Origin: Pseudomonas sp. TCU-HL1
Lineage (GTDB): Bacteria; Pseudomonadota; Gammaproteobacteria; Pseudomonadales; Pseudomonadaceae
Direction of reading: 5' to 3'
Assembly: GCF_001708505.1 (NCBI RefSeq)
Contig: NZ_CP015992.1
Span: 1,302,001 to 1,366,000, forward strand
Length of the DNA stretch: 64,000 bases
Shown here: positions 51,430 through 60,701 of the stretch, piece by piece
How the letters are laid out: every line of letters starts with the position of its first letter
Position numbering within the stretch: the stretch's first letter is position 1
Position numbers and translations under genes: made by a program
Notes under the pieces: model-generated
Seen by the model: only the letters and a program-made list of their open reading frames with translations
Told to the model about the DNA's origin: nothing
Database searches by the model: none

Positions 51430-52074
51430 TCAGGACTCCGCCGGGCGCTTGACCCAGACCGGGGAGAGCTTGCCGCCACTGCCGGTGATGTAGAGGCAGA
51501 CCACTTCGCCGCGCTGCAGGGAAACGGGCTTGAGGTCGCTGACCTTGCGGTCACCGTCGAACAGCGCCAGGCCCACTTTCACCGGGTTGATCTCGCGCTC
51601 GCCGCGGCCTTTCGGGGCCACGTCCTCGACGACCGGGGTCTTGCCGTCGGCGGTCTTCAGAGTGAGCTTGGCGTCGGACAGGTTTTGCACGCGCAGCAGG
51701 GCTTTCTGCTTGTTGCGGAATGGCGGCTCTTCCACCAGTTGCGGGGCCTTGCCGGCCTGGTTGACCAGGGTGTAGTAGCGGTCAGCCTCGAGCTTCACCG
51801 AGAGGCTGCTGCTGCCGACCTGGGCGCTGTAGTTGCCCGCTGGAAGGAACTTGAAGTCGCTGGAGCCGAGCGGCGGTACGTCGGTCAGCGCGGTGTTGCC
51901 GACATTTATGCTGAGCTCGTTGCTGCCGGCGTTGTAGGCGCGGACGAAGGCGGAACCCTTGGGCGCCTGTGGGCCGTACAGGCCACCCTCGTCGGCCTGG
52001 GCCTGCAAGGCGCCGAGGCCGAGCACCAGGGCGCAGGCATAGGACGTCCAGCCGCGGTTGTTCTGTCGGTTCAT
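51430..52074 (-). CDS. algF: Alginate O-acetylation accessory protein
   Basis: A 214-residue periplasmic protein with a signal peptide (YACALVLGLGALQAQA). It is needed with AlgI and AlgJ for O-acetylation of alginate. Order algJ-algF-algA is canonical. Two beta domains without catalytic residues fit AlgF as an adaptor protein. Start ATG 52074. Confidence 0.95.
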   Translation of the reverse strand: MNRQNNRGWTSYACALVLGLGALQAQADEGGLYGPQAPKGSAFVRAYNAGSNELSINVGNTALTDVPPLGSSDFKFLPAGNYSAQVGSSSLSVKLEADRYYTLVNQAGKAPQLVEEPPFRNKQKALLRVQNLSDAKLTLKTADGKTPVVEDVAPKGRGEREINPVKVGLALFDGDRKVSDLKPVSLQRGEVVCLYITGSGGKLSPVWVKRPAES

Positions 52075-52142
52075 GAGGTGTACCTCCATCTTTTCTCTTG
52101 ATCGGGCCGCGTGCGGCCCGGCTTTCCCCTCGAAAGGGGGAT

Positions 52143-53291
52143 TCAGTTGCCCGAGCGGGAAGCCAGGCGTTCGTCGGTACCAGCGCCCTTGCGCAGGCTG
52201 GCGACCCATTCGGGGTCGAACTCGGACAGGTCGCTCAGCATCGGCAGGTAGCGTTCCGGGAACTCCCAGATCACCAGCTGCGGCGCCGCGTCCTTCAACT
52301 CGTCACTCTTGAGGTACTTGAGCATCGGCAGGATCGGCCCATGGCCGTCCTCGGCGTGGTTCACCAGGTCGCGCTGCAGGGCCTGGCGCAGGGCACCGGC
52401 GAAGTTCCACTTGTCGTTGGCGCTGTAGCTGGTGCCCACCAGCACCACGGGCACCTCGCTCTCGGCGAACAGGGCGTCGTCCCCCGCGGTGTCGTCGTCC
52501 TGGCTGCGGGTGTTGCGCTTCTGCAACTGGTCTGGGGCGGGCATCAGGTTCTCGAACAGCGGGTCCAGGGGCAGGAAGCGGGTCAGGTCGCCCTTGTAGG
52601 CATCCACGCCCCGGGTTTCGGTTACGAACTGCTGAGGGGAACCCCGCAGGGTCATGGCCTGGCCCACCGTCTGGCCCAGGCGGCCGGCCACCGCCTCTGC
52701 ACCCAGCGGGGTCCAGTGGGTGTCGGTACGCAGGAAAACCTGGCCCTGGTTCTTGGCGCTCTCCAGGGTGGCGAGCAGGTCGGGGGCGATGATCCCTGCC
52801 TTGCGCGCGGCGCCACGGAAGCGGTCGTAGAGGTCCTGGTGCAGGGCGGTGGGCGTGGCTTCGCCCAGGTACTCGGGGTAAAGGCGCGACTTGGACGGGA
52901 TGATGGCCAGTACCAGCTCGACGTTGTGTCGTGCCAGCTCATCGCGCACGCCCTGGATCAGCGCCAGGTTGTCACGCATGTGGCGAGAGCCCTCGGCCAC
53001 CGGGTCGAACTCCTCGTCCGAGTAGAGCCAGCCGTCCTGGCCGATAACCACGCCCTGACGGCCTTCGCCGAACAGCGTGTAGTCCACCAGCGCCCAGAGG
53101 TTGGTGCCCAGTTGCTTGACCGGGAATTCCTCGTCGTAGTTCTTCTCGAAGGCCAGGGCAAGCTTGCCGTCCAGCACGCTGGTTTCCCTGGCCACGGAGA
53201 AGCCGAAGACCGCGCGCATGGACCACAGGCTGAGGGCCAGCAGCAGACCGCAGAAAAGTACGATGTAAAGCAGGTTCAGGGCTCTGTTCAT
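52143..53291 (-). CDS. algJ: Alginate O-acetyltransferase AlgJ
   Basis: A 382-residue protein with an N-terminal membrane anchor (LLYIVLFCGLLLALSLWSM) and an SGNH-like periplasmic domain: the Asp-x-His motif in RTDTHWTPLGAEA and the Ser in VVLVGTSYSAND. It takes part in acetyl transfer to polymannuronate with AlgI and AlgX. Start MNRALNLLY at 53291, 12 bases after the algI stop. Confidence 0.96.
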   Translation of the reverse strand: MNRALNLLYIVLFCGLLLALSLWSMRAVFGFSVARETSVLDGKLALAFEKNYDEEFPVKQLGTNLWALVDYTLFGEGRQGVVIGQDGWLYSDEEFDPVAEGSRHMRDNLALIQGVRDELARHNVELVLAIIPSKSRLYPEYLGEATPTALHQDLYDRFRGAARKAGIIAPDLLATLESAKNQGQVFLRTDTHWTPLGAEAVAGRLGQTVGQAMTLRGSPQQFVTETRGVDAYKGDLTRFLPLDPLFENLMPAPDQLQKRNTRSQDDDTAGDDALFAESEVPVVLVGTSYSANDKWNFAGALRQALQRDLVNHAEDGHGPILPMLKYLKSDELKDAAPQLVIWEFPERYLPMLSDLSEFDPEWVASLRKGAGTDERLASRSGN

Positions 53292-53303
53292 GGTCGGCTC
53301 CAC

Positions 53304-54797
53304 TCAGAACTGGAAGTACAGGAAGGGGGAGAAGCTCTGCGCCGATAGCTTCAGCACCGAGGCGGCGAACAGCAGGAGCACGGCGGCGTGGAAGGCCAGG
53401 GCGCCGATCTGCACGCGGACGCGGGGCAGGGCTGCGCTGCCGTCGGCATTGATGGCGATGCCATCGTCTTCTTCACGGGCCTTGGCCTTCGGCGCGCCAG
53501 CCAGCGGCTGGGCATGGAACTGGCGGATACCGCAGACGGCCAGCACCCCATAGGCCAGCAGCAGGGTGGCGATCTGCAGGCTGGTGAGTTGCGCGCGGTT
53601 GAGTTCGGAAAGCTGCCAGTCGCCGAAGCTGAACATGGCGGCGTACATGCGCCAGGCGACGTCGAGGTTCTCGGCACGAAAGGTCACCCAGCCGATCACC
53701 ACCAGCAGGAAGGTGAAGGCCCATTTAAGAGGGTTGATCACTCGCGGCGCGGCGTTCACGCCCAGCGCGCGCTCGATGGCCAGCCAGGCGCCATGCCAGG
53801 CGCCCCAGAGGATGTAGGTGAAGTTGGCACCGTGCCAGAGACCGCCCAGCAGCATGGTGAGGAACAGGTTGCGGTAGGTCTGGAAGGTGGTGCCACGGTT
53901 GCCGCCCAGGCTGATGTACAGGTAGTCGCGCAGCCAGGTGGAGAGGCTGATGTGCCAGCGCCGCCAGAACTCGGTGATGGACTGGCTGATGTACGGCTGG
54001 TTGAAGTTCTCCATGAAGCGGAAGCCCATCATCAGGCCGAGGCCGATGGCCATGTCGCTGTAGCCGGAGAAGTCGAAGTACAGCTGCGCCGTGTAGGCCA
54101 GCGCGCCAAGCCAGGCGTCGCCCGTGGTGGGGTCGGAAAGCGCGAAGCAATGGTCGGCGATGGGCGCGATGCTGTCGGCGATGAAGACCTTCTTGATGAA
54201 GCCCTGCATGAAGCGCGTGCAGCCCTCGGCGAACTTGTCCACCGTGTGGGTACGGTGGTTGAACTGGTCCACCAGGTCCTTGAAGCGCAGCACCGGGCCG
54301 GCGATCAGGTGCGGGAAGATCGCCACGAAGGCCGCGAAGTCCACCAGGTTGCGCGTGGCCGGGGTGTCGCCACGATAGACGTCGATGATGTAGCTGATGG
54401 ATTCGAAGACGTAGAAGGAGATCCCGATCGGCAGCAGGATGTGCGTGAGCACGAAGGGCTCCATGCCGAACGAGGCGATGATGGCGTTGAGGCTGTCGAC
54501 GCCGAAGTTGGCGTACTTGAAGTAGCCGAGGACGCAGAGGTCCACCGCCACGCCGAGAAGCAGCCATTTCTGCGCTGTTTTCGTGCGCACGCCGGCCGCG
54601 CCGATGCGCAGGCCGATCCAGTAGTTGAACACTGTCACGACAGCGAACAGCGCCAGGAAGTCGATGCGCCACCAGGCGTAGAAGATGTAGCTGGCGACCA
54701 GCAACAGCAGGTTTCGATAGCGTGTCCCGACCAGGTAGTACAAGCCGAGGAAGATCGGCAGGAACAGGAACAGGAACACGTTGGAAGAAAAGACCAT
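53304..54797 (-). CDS. algI: Membrane-bound O-acetyltransferase AlgI
   Basis: A 497-residue MBOAT protein with about 11 TM helices, moving acetyl groups across the inner membrane for alginate. The MBOAT signature is present: YISLGGNRGTTFQTYRNLFL and the catalytic His in LLGGLWHGANFTYILWGAWH. Somewhat shorter than the ~520 residues of P. aeruginosa AlgI. It is separated from algL by a 256-base gap occupied by a repeat element. Confidence 0.97.
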   Translation of the reverse strand: MVFSSNVFLFLFLPIFLGLYYLVGTRYRNLLLLVASYIFYAWWRIDFLALFAVVTVFNYWIGLRIGAAGVRTKTAQKWLLLGVAVDLCVLGYFKYANFGVDSLNAIIASFGMEPFVLTHILLPIGISFYVFESISYIIDVYRGDTPATRNLVDFAAFVAIFPHLIAGPVLRFKDLVDQFNHRTHTVDKFAEGCTRFMQGFIKKVFIADSIAPIADHCFALSDPTTGDAWLGALAYTAQLYFDFSGYSDMAIGLGLMMGFRFMENFNQPYISQSITEFWRRWHISLSTWLRDYLYISLGGNRGTTFQTYRNLFLTMLLGGLWHGANFTYILWGAWHGAWLAIERALGVNAAPRVINPLKWAFTFLLVVIGWVTFRAENLDVAWRMYAAMFSFGDWQLSELNRAQLTSLQIATLLLAYGVLAVCGIRQFHAQPLAGAPKAKAREEDDGIAINADGSAALPRVRVQIGALAFHAAVLLLFAASVLKLSAQSFSPFLYFQF

Positions 54798-54928
54798 CCG
54801 AGTCTCTCCAGTGAACGTCTAGTAACAAGGCCAGTGCCGGCTTTCCAGCCTGACTTCTGGCCCGCCAATCCCTCCCCAGGGTGTGGCGAAATTCTTGGCC
54901 TCCGCCCCGTCTATTGCAGGGTCAGAGA

Positions 54929-55050
54929 ACCCTCTCCCCCGGCCCCTCTCCCTGAAGGGAGAGGGGAGGAAAGCGGTCCGCGCGTGATTCGAAGACGGCA
55001 CGGACAGCCCCCTCTCCCGCTTGCGGGAGAGGGTTGGGGAGAGGGTGCTT
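54929..55050. repeat. ~120-bp MITE-like element inside the alginate operon, copy 2
   Basis: Starts accctctcccccggccc and ends gggttggggagagggt, giving an 11-bp terminal inverted repeat (accctctcccc / ggggagagggt). Internal palindromes are ccctctcccgcttgcgggagaggg and cccctctccctgaagggagagggg. It nearly fills the gap between the algL stop and the algI start. Confidence 0.8.
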
Positions 55051-55053
55051 TTG

Positions 55054-56151
55054 CTAGCTCCCACCCTCCTTCTTCGGGTGGAACACCTGGGTCACATCCC
55101 CACCGAGGCGGAAGCTCTTGTAGGGGCCCATTTCGTCCTTCCACTCGAGGGTTTTGGCCGAGCAGGCGTAGAGCGAGCACCAGGGCTCGAGCCAGGAGAA
55201 CTTGTCGTGCTTCTTCAGCTCGCTCATGTCCTGGTCGTCACCGGTCTTCTCATCGAAGGCGTCCTGGTCATCCACGCCGGCGATCACCTTCTCGCCGAGA
55301 CGGCGCAGGGCCGCGTCGTTCTCTTCGCGCAGGTCCACGTCGTTGGCCTGGGCGAACGCCGCGATCATCGCCAGCGGTGGCAGGCTGTAGTTGTGGTAGG
55401 CCAGTGCGCGCTGCTTGCGCTTGAGCTCGTTGGGCAGGAAACCGTCCTTGTCCACCTGGCCGGCGGCGACGCGGTACTGCGCCACTGACCAGTCGAAGAG
55501 GTCCTTCCGGTTGGTCGCCACGGCGGTGGCCATCACCGACCAGGCGGCCCAGTAGGAGTGGTTGTTGATCTTCTTCAGTGGCAGGTTGCTCCAGTCGTGC
55601 ACCACCTGGTCGGCCAGGCGCGAGAACCAGGACTCGATTACCTGGGTCTGCGCGCGGTAGGGCGCCAGCGGCTGCGACTCGGAGAACTTCAGGCGCAGGT
55701 AGGCCGAGGTCATGCTGCCCAGGGCCCATTTGCGCATCGACTTGCCGGTGTGGTTGTACTCGGTGCTCAGCAGCGCGTTGGCCTGCGCCCAATTACCCAG
55801 CCACTGCAGGGTGCATTCGAGCTGGGTGCGCTGGCCCTTGCGCATGTATTCCATGACCATCTTGCTGACGCCGCGCTCCATCTCGGTGATGCCGGCGGTC
55901 TTGTCGCGGAAGGCTTTCTCCGCCTGGGGATTCAGCGTGGCGCGGGCCTTGTCGGAGCCTTCGTACTTGCTGCGGAACTCCAGCTTGGCGGTGTAGGGCG
56001 CGGGTGGCGTCTTGCAGGTGCTGGCGGACCTGGCGTCGATATCCACAGGCGCGTAGTAGCCTCGCGGCGGCACCAGGTCGGCGGCTTGGCTCTGCCCCGC
56101 GAGCAGGATGCCCGCGAACAGAGGGGCGATCAGCCAGGGTCTGGTAGTCAT
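55054..56151 (-). CDS. algL: Alginate lyase
   Basis: A 365-residue periplasmic lyase of family PL5 that clears mislocalised alginate. Signal peptide (LIAPLFAGILLAGQSQA), catalytic region with INNHSYWAAWSVMATAVA and KQRALAYHNYSLPPLAM, and the C-terminal FSWLEPWCSLYACS typical of Pseudomonas AlgL. Start ATG 56151; the ATG at 56169 overlaps algX. Confidence 0.97.
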   Translation of the reverse strand: MTTRPWLIAPLFAGILLAGQSQAADLVPPRGYYAPVDIDARSASTCKTPPAPYTAKLEFRSKYEGSDKARATLNPQAEKAFRDKTAGITEMERGVSKMVMEYMRKGQRTQLECTLQWLGNWAQANALLSTEYNHTGKSMRKWALGSMTSAYLRLKFSESQPLAPYRAQTQVIESWFSRLADQVVHDWSNLPLKKINNHSYWAAWSVMATAVATNRKDLFDWSVAQYRVAAGQVDKDGFLPNELKRKQRALAYHNYSLPPLAMIAAFAQANDVDLREENDAALRRLGEKVIAGVDDQDAFDEKTGDDQDMSELKKHDKFSWLEPWCSLYACSAKTLEWKDEMGPYKSFRLGGDVTQVFHPKKEGGS

Positions 56152-56165
56152 GGATACCTCCTTCC

Positions 56166-57581
56166 TCACTCGGCCTTGGCCGTGAGGTTGTCTCCACCCT
56201 TGCCAGGGCGTGCGCAGAGGCTCACGTCGACGCTGAGGTCGGCGGAGATCTGTTCGGGGCTGTGGATTTCCAGGGCGAGCATGTTCAGATCGGCCCAGTC
56301 GGGCTCGTTGCGCAGCTCGAAGGCGTAGCGGCCGCCCGTGTCGATCCGGTCGCTCTGTTCCAGCTTGAAATTCTCGCGGCGGCCGTTGAGGTACCAGACG
56401 GTGGTCTTGAGCTCATGGATGGACGGATCGCTGAGGCGCAGGTCCACCTGGTAGTCGCGGCCACGCAGGGGGACGCCATTGCTGTTGACCAGCACCTCGT
56501 TGGCGCCGGGCTTGAGCCTGACCTTGTTCTTCAGTACCGCCGGCCGGCCTTCGCAGCCGTTGTTCACCATGGGCACGGCCTGGCGGTAGAAGCTCGCTTC
56601 GGCCATGTCGTAATGGGTAGCGAATTCCCAGATCAGCACCTTGGGCGGGTTCTGATGGAATTCCGGGCTGCTCATGTACTGCATCAGGGCGCTTTCGAAA
56701 CCGCCGCCGCTGACCGCCATGTTGAGCACTTCGGCACCGCTGTGTTGCTGAAGGAAACCGGCGAAGTTGTAGGCCGGACCGCTGTTACTGGTGCCCACCA
56801 GGGTCACCTTGGGATTGGATTCGTCGCCGAACAGGCTGTCGCCGCCATCGCCCGCCGCCTCGGTCTCAAAGCGGTCGACGTACTGGGTGGCGTAGCCGGT
56901 GCCGCAGAACTGGGCCGCTGTCTTGTGCAGGGTGCCGGCCTTGGGCAGCAGGCCAACCACCTTGCTCTGGTAGTCCTGCTTCGGGATGTCGCTGAAACCG
57001 GGAATCTGCTTCAGGGTTTCGGCCACCAGCCTGGCGGTGCGGTCGGCGCCCGCCGGGGTCCAGTGGTGGTCGGCCTTGAAGTAGTAGTCGGTTCCCACGC
57101 CTTGCTCGTCGAACAGCGGCGAGAGGTCGGTGACCCAGATGCCGGCCTTGCGGAACTGGCCCACGGCGGCCAGGTAGTTCTTCTTCGCCAGGTCGTAGTT
57201 GAAGTGGGCCTTCTCGTCCGGGGTCAGTTTTTCGCGATTCACCAGGCCTCGGGTGGGTTGATAGACCACCATCAGCTCGACGCCCTTGGCTTTCAGTGCA
57301 TCGCGCAGGCGCTTCAACTGGCTCCAGCCAAATGGCGTGGTGCCGAAGTCGGTACGCAGGTCGTATTGGGTCCGGAACAGCCAGTCGCCCTGGCCCTGCA
57401 CCAGGGTGGTGAAGAAGCTCAGGTACTTGGTGTTGTAGTTGGCCGGATTCTGGGCGACGGCGCAGAGCGGGCCGGTGCGCTGCACGCTGTATTCGGGCGC
57501 GGCCTGCGCGCCTTGGGCAGCGGCCAGCAGGGCGGCGGCCAGGGCGGAGGGGGTGAACCACTTGCGGGAGAGTCTGTGCAT
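56166..57581 (-). CDS. algX: Alginate acetylation and secretion protein AlgX
   Basis: A 471-residue periplasmic protein. Signal peptide ending GAQA; SGNH-like hydrolase domain with Asp-x-His in KADHHWTPAGA and Ser in VGTSNSGPAYN; C-terminal carbohydrate-binding module with VRLKPGANEVLVNSNGVPLR. It performs terminal O-acetylation of alginate and scaffolds the export complex. Confidence 0.97.
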   Translation of the reverse strand: MHRLSRKWFTPSALAAALLAAAQGAQAAPEYSVQRTGPLCAVAQNPANYNTKYLSFFTTLVQGQGDWLFRTQYDLRTDFGTTPFGWSQLKRLRDALKAKGVELMVVYQPTRGLVNREKLTPDEKAHFNYDLAKKNYLAAVGQFRKAGIWVTDLSPLFDEQGVGTDYYFKADHHWTPAGADRTARLVAETLKQIPGFSDIPKQDYQSKVVGLLPKAGTLHKTAAQFCGTGYATQYVDRFETEAAGDGGDSLFGDESNPKVTLVGTSNSGPAYNFAGFLQQHSGAEVLNMAVSGGGFESALMQYMSSPEFHQNPPKVLIWEFATHYDMAEASFYRQAVPMVNNGCEGRPAVLKNKVRLKPGANEVLVNSNGVPLRGRDYQVDLRLSDPSIHELKTTVWYLNGRRENFKLEQSDRIDTGGRYAFELRNEPDWADLNMLALEIHSPEQISADLSVDVSLCARPGKGGDNLTAKAE

Positions 57582-57592
57582 GAATTGCTACC

Positions 57593-59152
57593 TCAATCCT
57601 GGAGTTCGGCCTGGGTTTCGACGGGGTCGATCAGCACCGCCTGCTTGCGGCGCACCATCAGGTCGAGGATTTCGTCCTGCTTTTCGCCGAGTACGCCGGC
57701 GAAGCTGATGCCGGTGGACTTGCTCGGCGCGAGGAGTTCGACGTTGTAGAGCTCGACCGACAGCGGCGAGTCGATGGACAGCGGCGAGGAGCCGTTGCCG
57801 GCGAGCTTGCCGCCCACCAGGATCAGCGAGACCTTGGTGTCGAAGGGGTCGAGCTTGATGTTGCGGTCGGTGTTGGAGAGGTCCTTGATGTGGCCGTAGA
57901 CGCCGGTGAGGCCATTGGCCGCGGAGAGGTTCTCGTAGAGGCGGATGTTCACGCTGTTGCGCACGCGGATGCCGTGGCGCTGGTTGCTGAGGATCTTGTT
58001 GCCCCAGAGCAGGTTGTTCGAGCTCTCGTAGAGGGTGATGCCGTCGGAATGGTTCTGATACACCTCGTTCCAGGCCACGAGGTTGTTCACCGAGTTACGG
58101 TCGATGACGATGCCGGAGAGCTTGTTGTCGTAGCTCCGGTTGTTGACGATCCAGCTGTCGTCCACCTCACGGGAGATGATGATGCCGTGCTTCTTCCGGG
58201 TCCCGTGCACGGTGTTGTCGGCGATCAGCAGGCGGCGCGAACGGTCGTGCGGGTCGATGCCGTAGACGATGTTGTCGCGGTAGGTGTTGCCCTTGATGAC
58301 CACATCCTCGGCCTCGAAGCAGTAGAAGCCGTACCAGTGGTCGACGAACTCCGAATCCAGCAGCCAGCCGGTGGGCGCCGGACGCTTCAGGCGCTTGGCC
58401 TGGCCCGGGGTGTACTGGGTGATGGAGACGCCATAGGACTTGGAGTTGTCGTAGCCGAGGCTGGTGACTTTGCTGTCGACTATGTACAGCTCGCTGCCGC
58501 CCCAGGACACCAGGAACGGACGGAACTCCTCGGGCTTGTTGAACCAGGCCGGGGATTTTTTCGATTCACTCCAGGCGGTGAGCCGGGTGCTGGTGATGAA
58601 CAGCTTGCCGTCGTTGACCAGGAACGCGCCGCGCTCCTGGGACAGGCGGAAATCCTTCGTCTCCTTGCCGATCTGCAGGCTCGCGCCATGAGCCACCACC
58701 AGCGGCAGGCGGGCGATGTAGGCGCCCGGTTCGGTCTCGCTGAACTGGCTGTCGGGCAGTGCCCTGGCCAGGTCCGCCGGAGTCACGTAGCCGCCTTCGA
58801 TGAAGATCGCCTGGGGCATGCCCTGTTGGCGCTTGACCCATTCGCGCAGGCGCTCGTTGCCACCGGTGAAGTCTTTCAACGCATCCTGCTGGAGCATGCG
58901 CCTGACTACCACGCGGCCGCGGGTCTGGCGGTCGATCTTCGCCTCCACTGCCTGGGCGGTATAGCCCGACAGTTCCGGCACCTTGGGGGCCTCCAGCTTC
59001 AACTGGGATGCGTCGGCGGTGATCACCTTGTAGTTCTTGATTTCCTTGAGCACCTGGACCTGCTCCGCGCCCTGTACCCAGGGCGCGGCGAACTGCAGGG
59101 CGCCGAGCATGACGCCACCCGCCAGCAGTGTGGTTCCCATGCCACGTTTCAT
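57593..59152 (-). CDS. algG: Mannuronan C5-epimerase
   Basis: Converts mannuronate to guluronate in the periplasm. 519 residues from ATG 59152 (ggaggaa upstream); signal peptide; right-handed parallel beta-helix with carbohydrate-binding repeats (NTYRDNIVYGIDPHDRSRRL, containing the DPHD catalytic motif; NNLLWGNKILSNQRHGIRVR). The ATG at 59182 overlaps the algE stop and is less likely. Confidence 0.97.
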   Translation of the reverse strand: MKRGMGTTLLAGGVMLGALQFAAPWVQGAEQVQVLKEIKNYKVITADASQLKLEAPKVPELSGYTAQAVEAKIDRQTRGRVVVRRMLQQDALKDFTGGNERLREWVKRQQGMPQAIFIEGGYVTPADLARALPDSQFSETEPGAYIARLPLVVAHGASLQIGKETKDFRLSQERGAFLVNDGKLFITSTRLTAWSESKKSPAWFNKPEEFRPFLVSWGGSELYIVDSKVTSLGYDNSKSYGVSITQYTPGQAKRLKRPAPTGWLLDSEFVDHWYGFYCFEAEDVVIKGNTYRDNIVYGIDPHDRSRRLLIADNTVHGTRKKHGIIISREVDDSWIVNNRSYDNKLSGIVIDRNSVNNLVAWNEVYQNHSDGITLYESSNNLLWGNKILSNQRHGIRVRNSVNIRLYENLSAANGLTGVYGHIKDLSNTDRNIKLDPFDTKVSLILVGGKLAGNGSSPLSIDSPLSVELYNVELLAPSKSTGISFAGVLGEKQDEILDLMVRRKQAVLIDPVETQAELQD

Positions 59153-59181
59153 GGCTGTTCCTCCCTTGCGCCGGATGAGCA

Positions 59182-60627
59182 TCAGAAGCGCCAGATAAAA
59201 TCGACGAAGGCGCGGTGCATCAGCGAGTCGGTGCCGCTGCCATAGGCATCGCCCGGCTTGAACACGCCGCCACGGAAGCGCACCAGGGCCGAGCGCTCGT
59301 CCAGGTGCTCGGCCATGGAGGCCGGCAGCAGGCCCTGCTTGAAGTAGCGGGTGACCACCAGATCCATCTCCTGGCCGATGTCTTTCTCGCCGTCTTCAAG
59401 CGGCGCGATGATCCCGCTCTGGCCCACGTCCTGGTTGTCGTCGACCCGCCAGAAGCGGTGGTAAACGACGCTGGCGTCGTAGTCCTCGCCCATCTGCCAG
59501 GAAGTGAAGGCAGTGGCCACCTGGAGGTTGCTCAGCTCGCCCCGGAAGGCTTCGCCGAAGCGGTGCATGCGCGCCTCGGTGCCGGTGAAGTTGGAGCGGT
59601 TGCTTTCCAGGCCGGTCTGGCGGAACTGCTCGGAGCTGTCGTTATCGCCGCCGCCGCTGCCACGGGCGTAGGCGCCGCCGAGTTTCCACTGGTCGTTGAG
59701 GTTCCAGCGCAGGCCGAGGTCCATCGCCCAGGCGTCGACATCGACGTTGCGACTGCCGTTGGCGAGGGTCTGGTTGCCCACGGTCGACTGCTGCAGTTCG
59801 TCTACGTCGCCGGTCAGCCAGGTGGCCTGGGCCCAGTAGTTCAGCGGCAGGGTGGAGCGGCGGTCGAAGAAGCCGCCGTCGGCTTCCAGGCCCAGCCAGG
59901 TCAGGTCGCCAGTGGTGCGCTTGTCGAGTTCATCCACTTCCTCGCCCACGTTGGGCAGGTCGCCGTTGTCGCGGCTGTGATGCAGCTTGGCGCCGACCCA
60001 GTGGCCGGGTCGCCACTGGGTGGAAATGTCGCCGAAGAAATGCTGGCGGTCCTCGTCTTCCGGGGCCAGTTCATCGATATCGGTGCGGTAGTCGCTGAAG
60101 CGCTCGGCGACGCCGGCGTGGGCGCGCAGCAGGGTGGTGTCGAAGCTCCAGCGCAGGGCCTCGATGTTGGTGTCCCACCAGGTGCCTTCCTCGCTGCGGA
60201 CGCGCTGGCGGCCGAAGCGCAGGTGCTCGCCCGGGTAGGCGGTCAGGCCGCCGTAGTCGACCCAGAACTCGCGCATGGCCAGGTAGCTCTTGTCCGGTTC
60301 GCGACCGTTGTTGCGCTGGCCGGCGTCGGCTTCGATGTCACCGGATTCCAGGGTGTCGGTTTCGACGATATCGGTGGCGGTGACCGCCTGGCCCATGGCG
60401 AAGGCGCTCCAGTCGCCACGCTCGCCGTATACCCAGGGACGCAGGTCGAGGCCGATACCATTGACGTCGCCGCCGTCGCGGGTACCGAGGTCGCGGTCGT
60501 CTTCGGATTGGGCGGTGATCTTCACGTCCAGGCCGAAGTTCTTGCCGTCGGGCTCGGCGGCATGGGCGACGCCCGTCGCCAGCAGGGACAGGCCCAGGCC
60601 TGCCGTGATCCAGGGATTCTTGTTCAT
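59182..60627 (-). CDS. algE: Alginate outer membrane porin
   Basis: A 481-residue outer membrane beta-barrel that exports alginate. Signal peptide ending AHAA, alternating strands rich in aromatic residues, and a C-terminal strand ending in FIWRF. Start ATG 60627 behind aggaag. A short palindromic repeat lies in the gap to algK. Confidence 0.96.
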   Translation of the reverse strand: MNKNPWITAGLGLSLLATGVAHAAEPDGKNFGLDVKITAQSEDDRDLGTRDGGDVNGIGLDLRPWVYGERGDWSAFAMGQAVTATDIVETDTLESGDIEADAGQRNNGREPDKSYLAMREFWVDYGGLTAYPGEHLRFGRQRVRSEEGTWWDTNIEALRWSFDTTLLRAHAGVAERFSDYRTDIDELAPEDEDRQHFFGDISTQWRPGHWVGAKLHHSRDNGDLPNVGEEVDELDKRTTGDLTWLGLEADGGFFDRRSTLPLNYWAQATWLTGDVDELQQSTVGNQTLANGSRNVDVDAWAMDLGLRWNLNDQWKLGGAYARGSGGGDNDSSEQFRQTGLESNRSNFTGTEARMHRFGEAFRGELSNLQVATAFTSWQMGEDYDASVVYHRFWRVDDNQDVGQSGIIAPLEDGEKDIGQEMDLVVTRYFKQGLLPASMAEHLDERSALVRFRGGVFKPGDAYGSGTDSLMHRAFVDFIWRF

Positions 60628-60648
60628 CTTGCTTCCTTCGTTCGCCTT

Positions 60649-60680
60649 GTTGGGCTTCGCTTCGCTCTGCGCCAACCTGC
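60649..60680. repeat. Short palindromic repeat between algK and algE
   Basis: gttgggcttcgcttcgctct followed by gcgccaacctgc; third copy of the family seen at 38186 and 48244, here inside the operon. Confidence 0.6.
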
Positions 60681-60701
60681 GGGGGAGCTGCGCACGGATG
60701 T

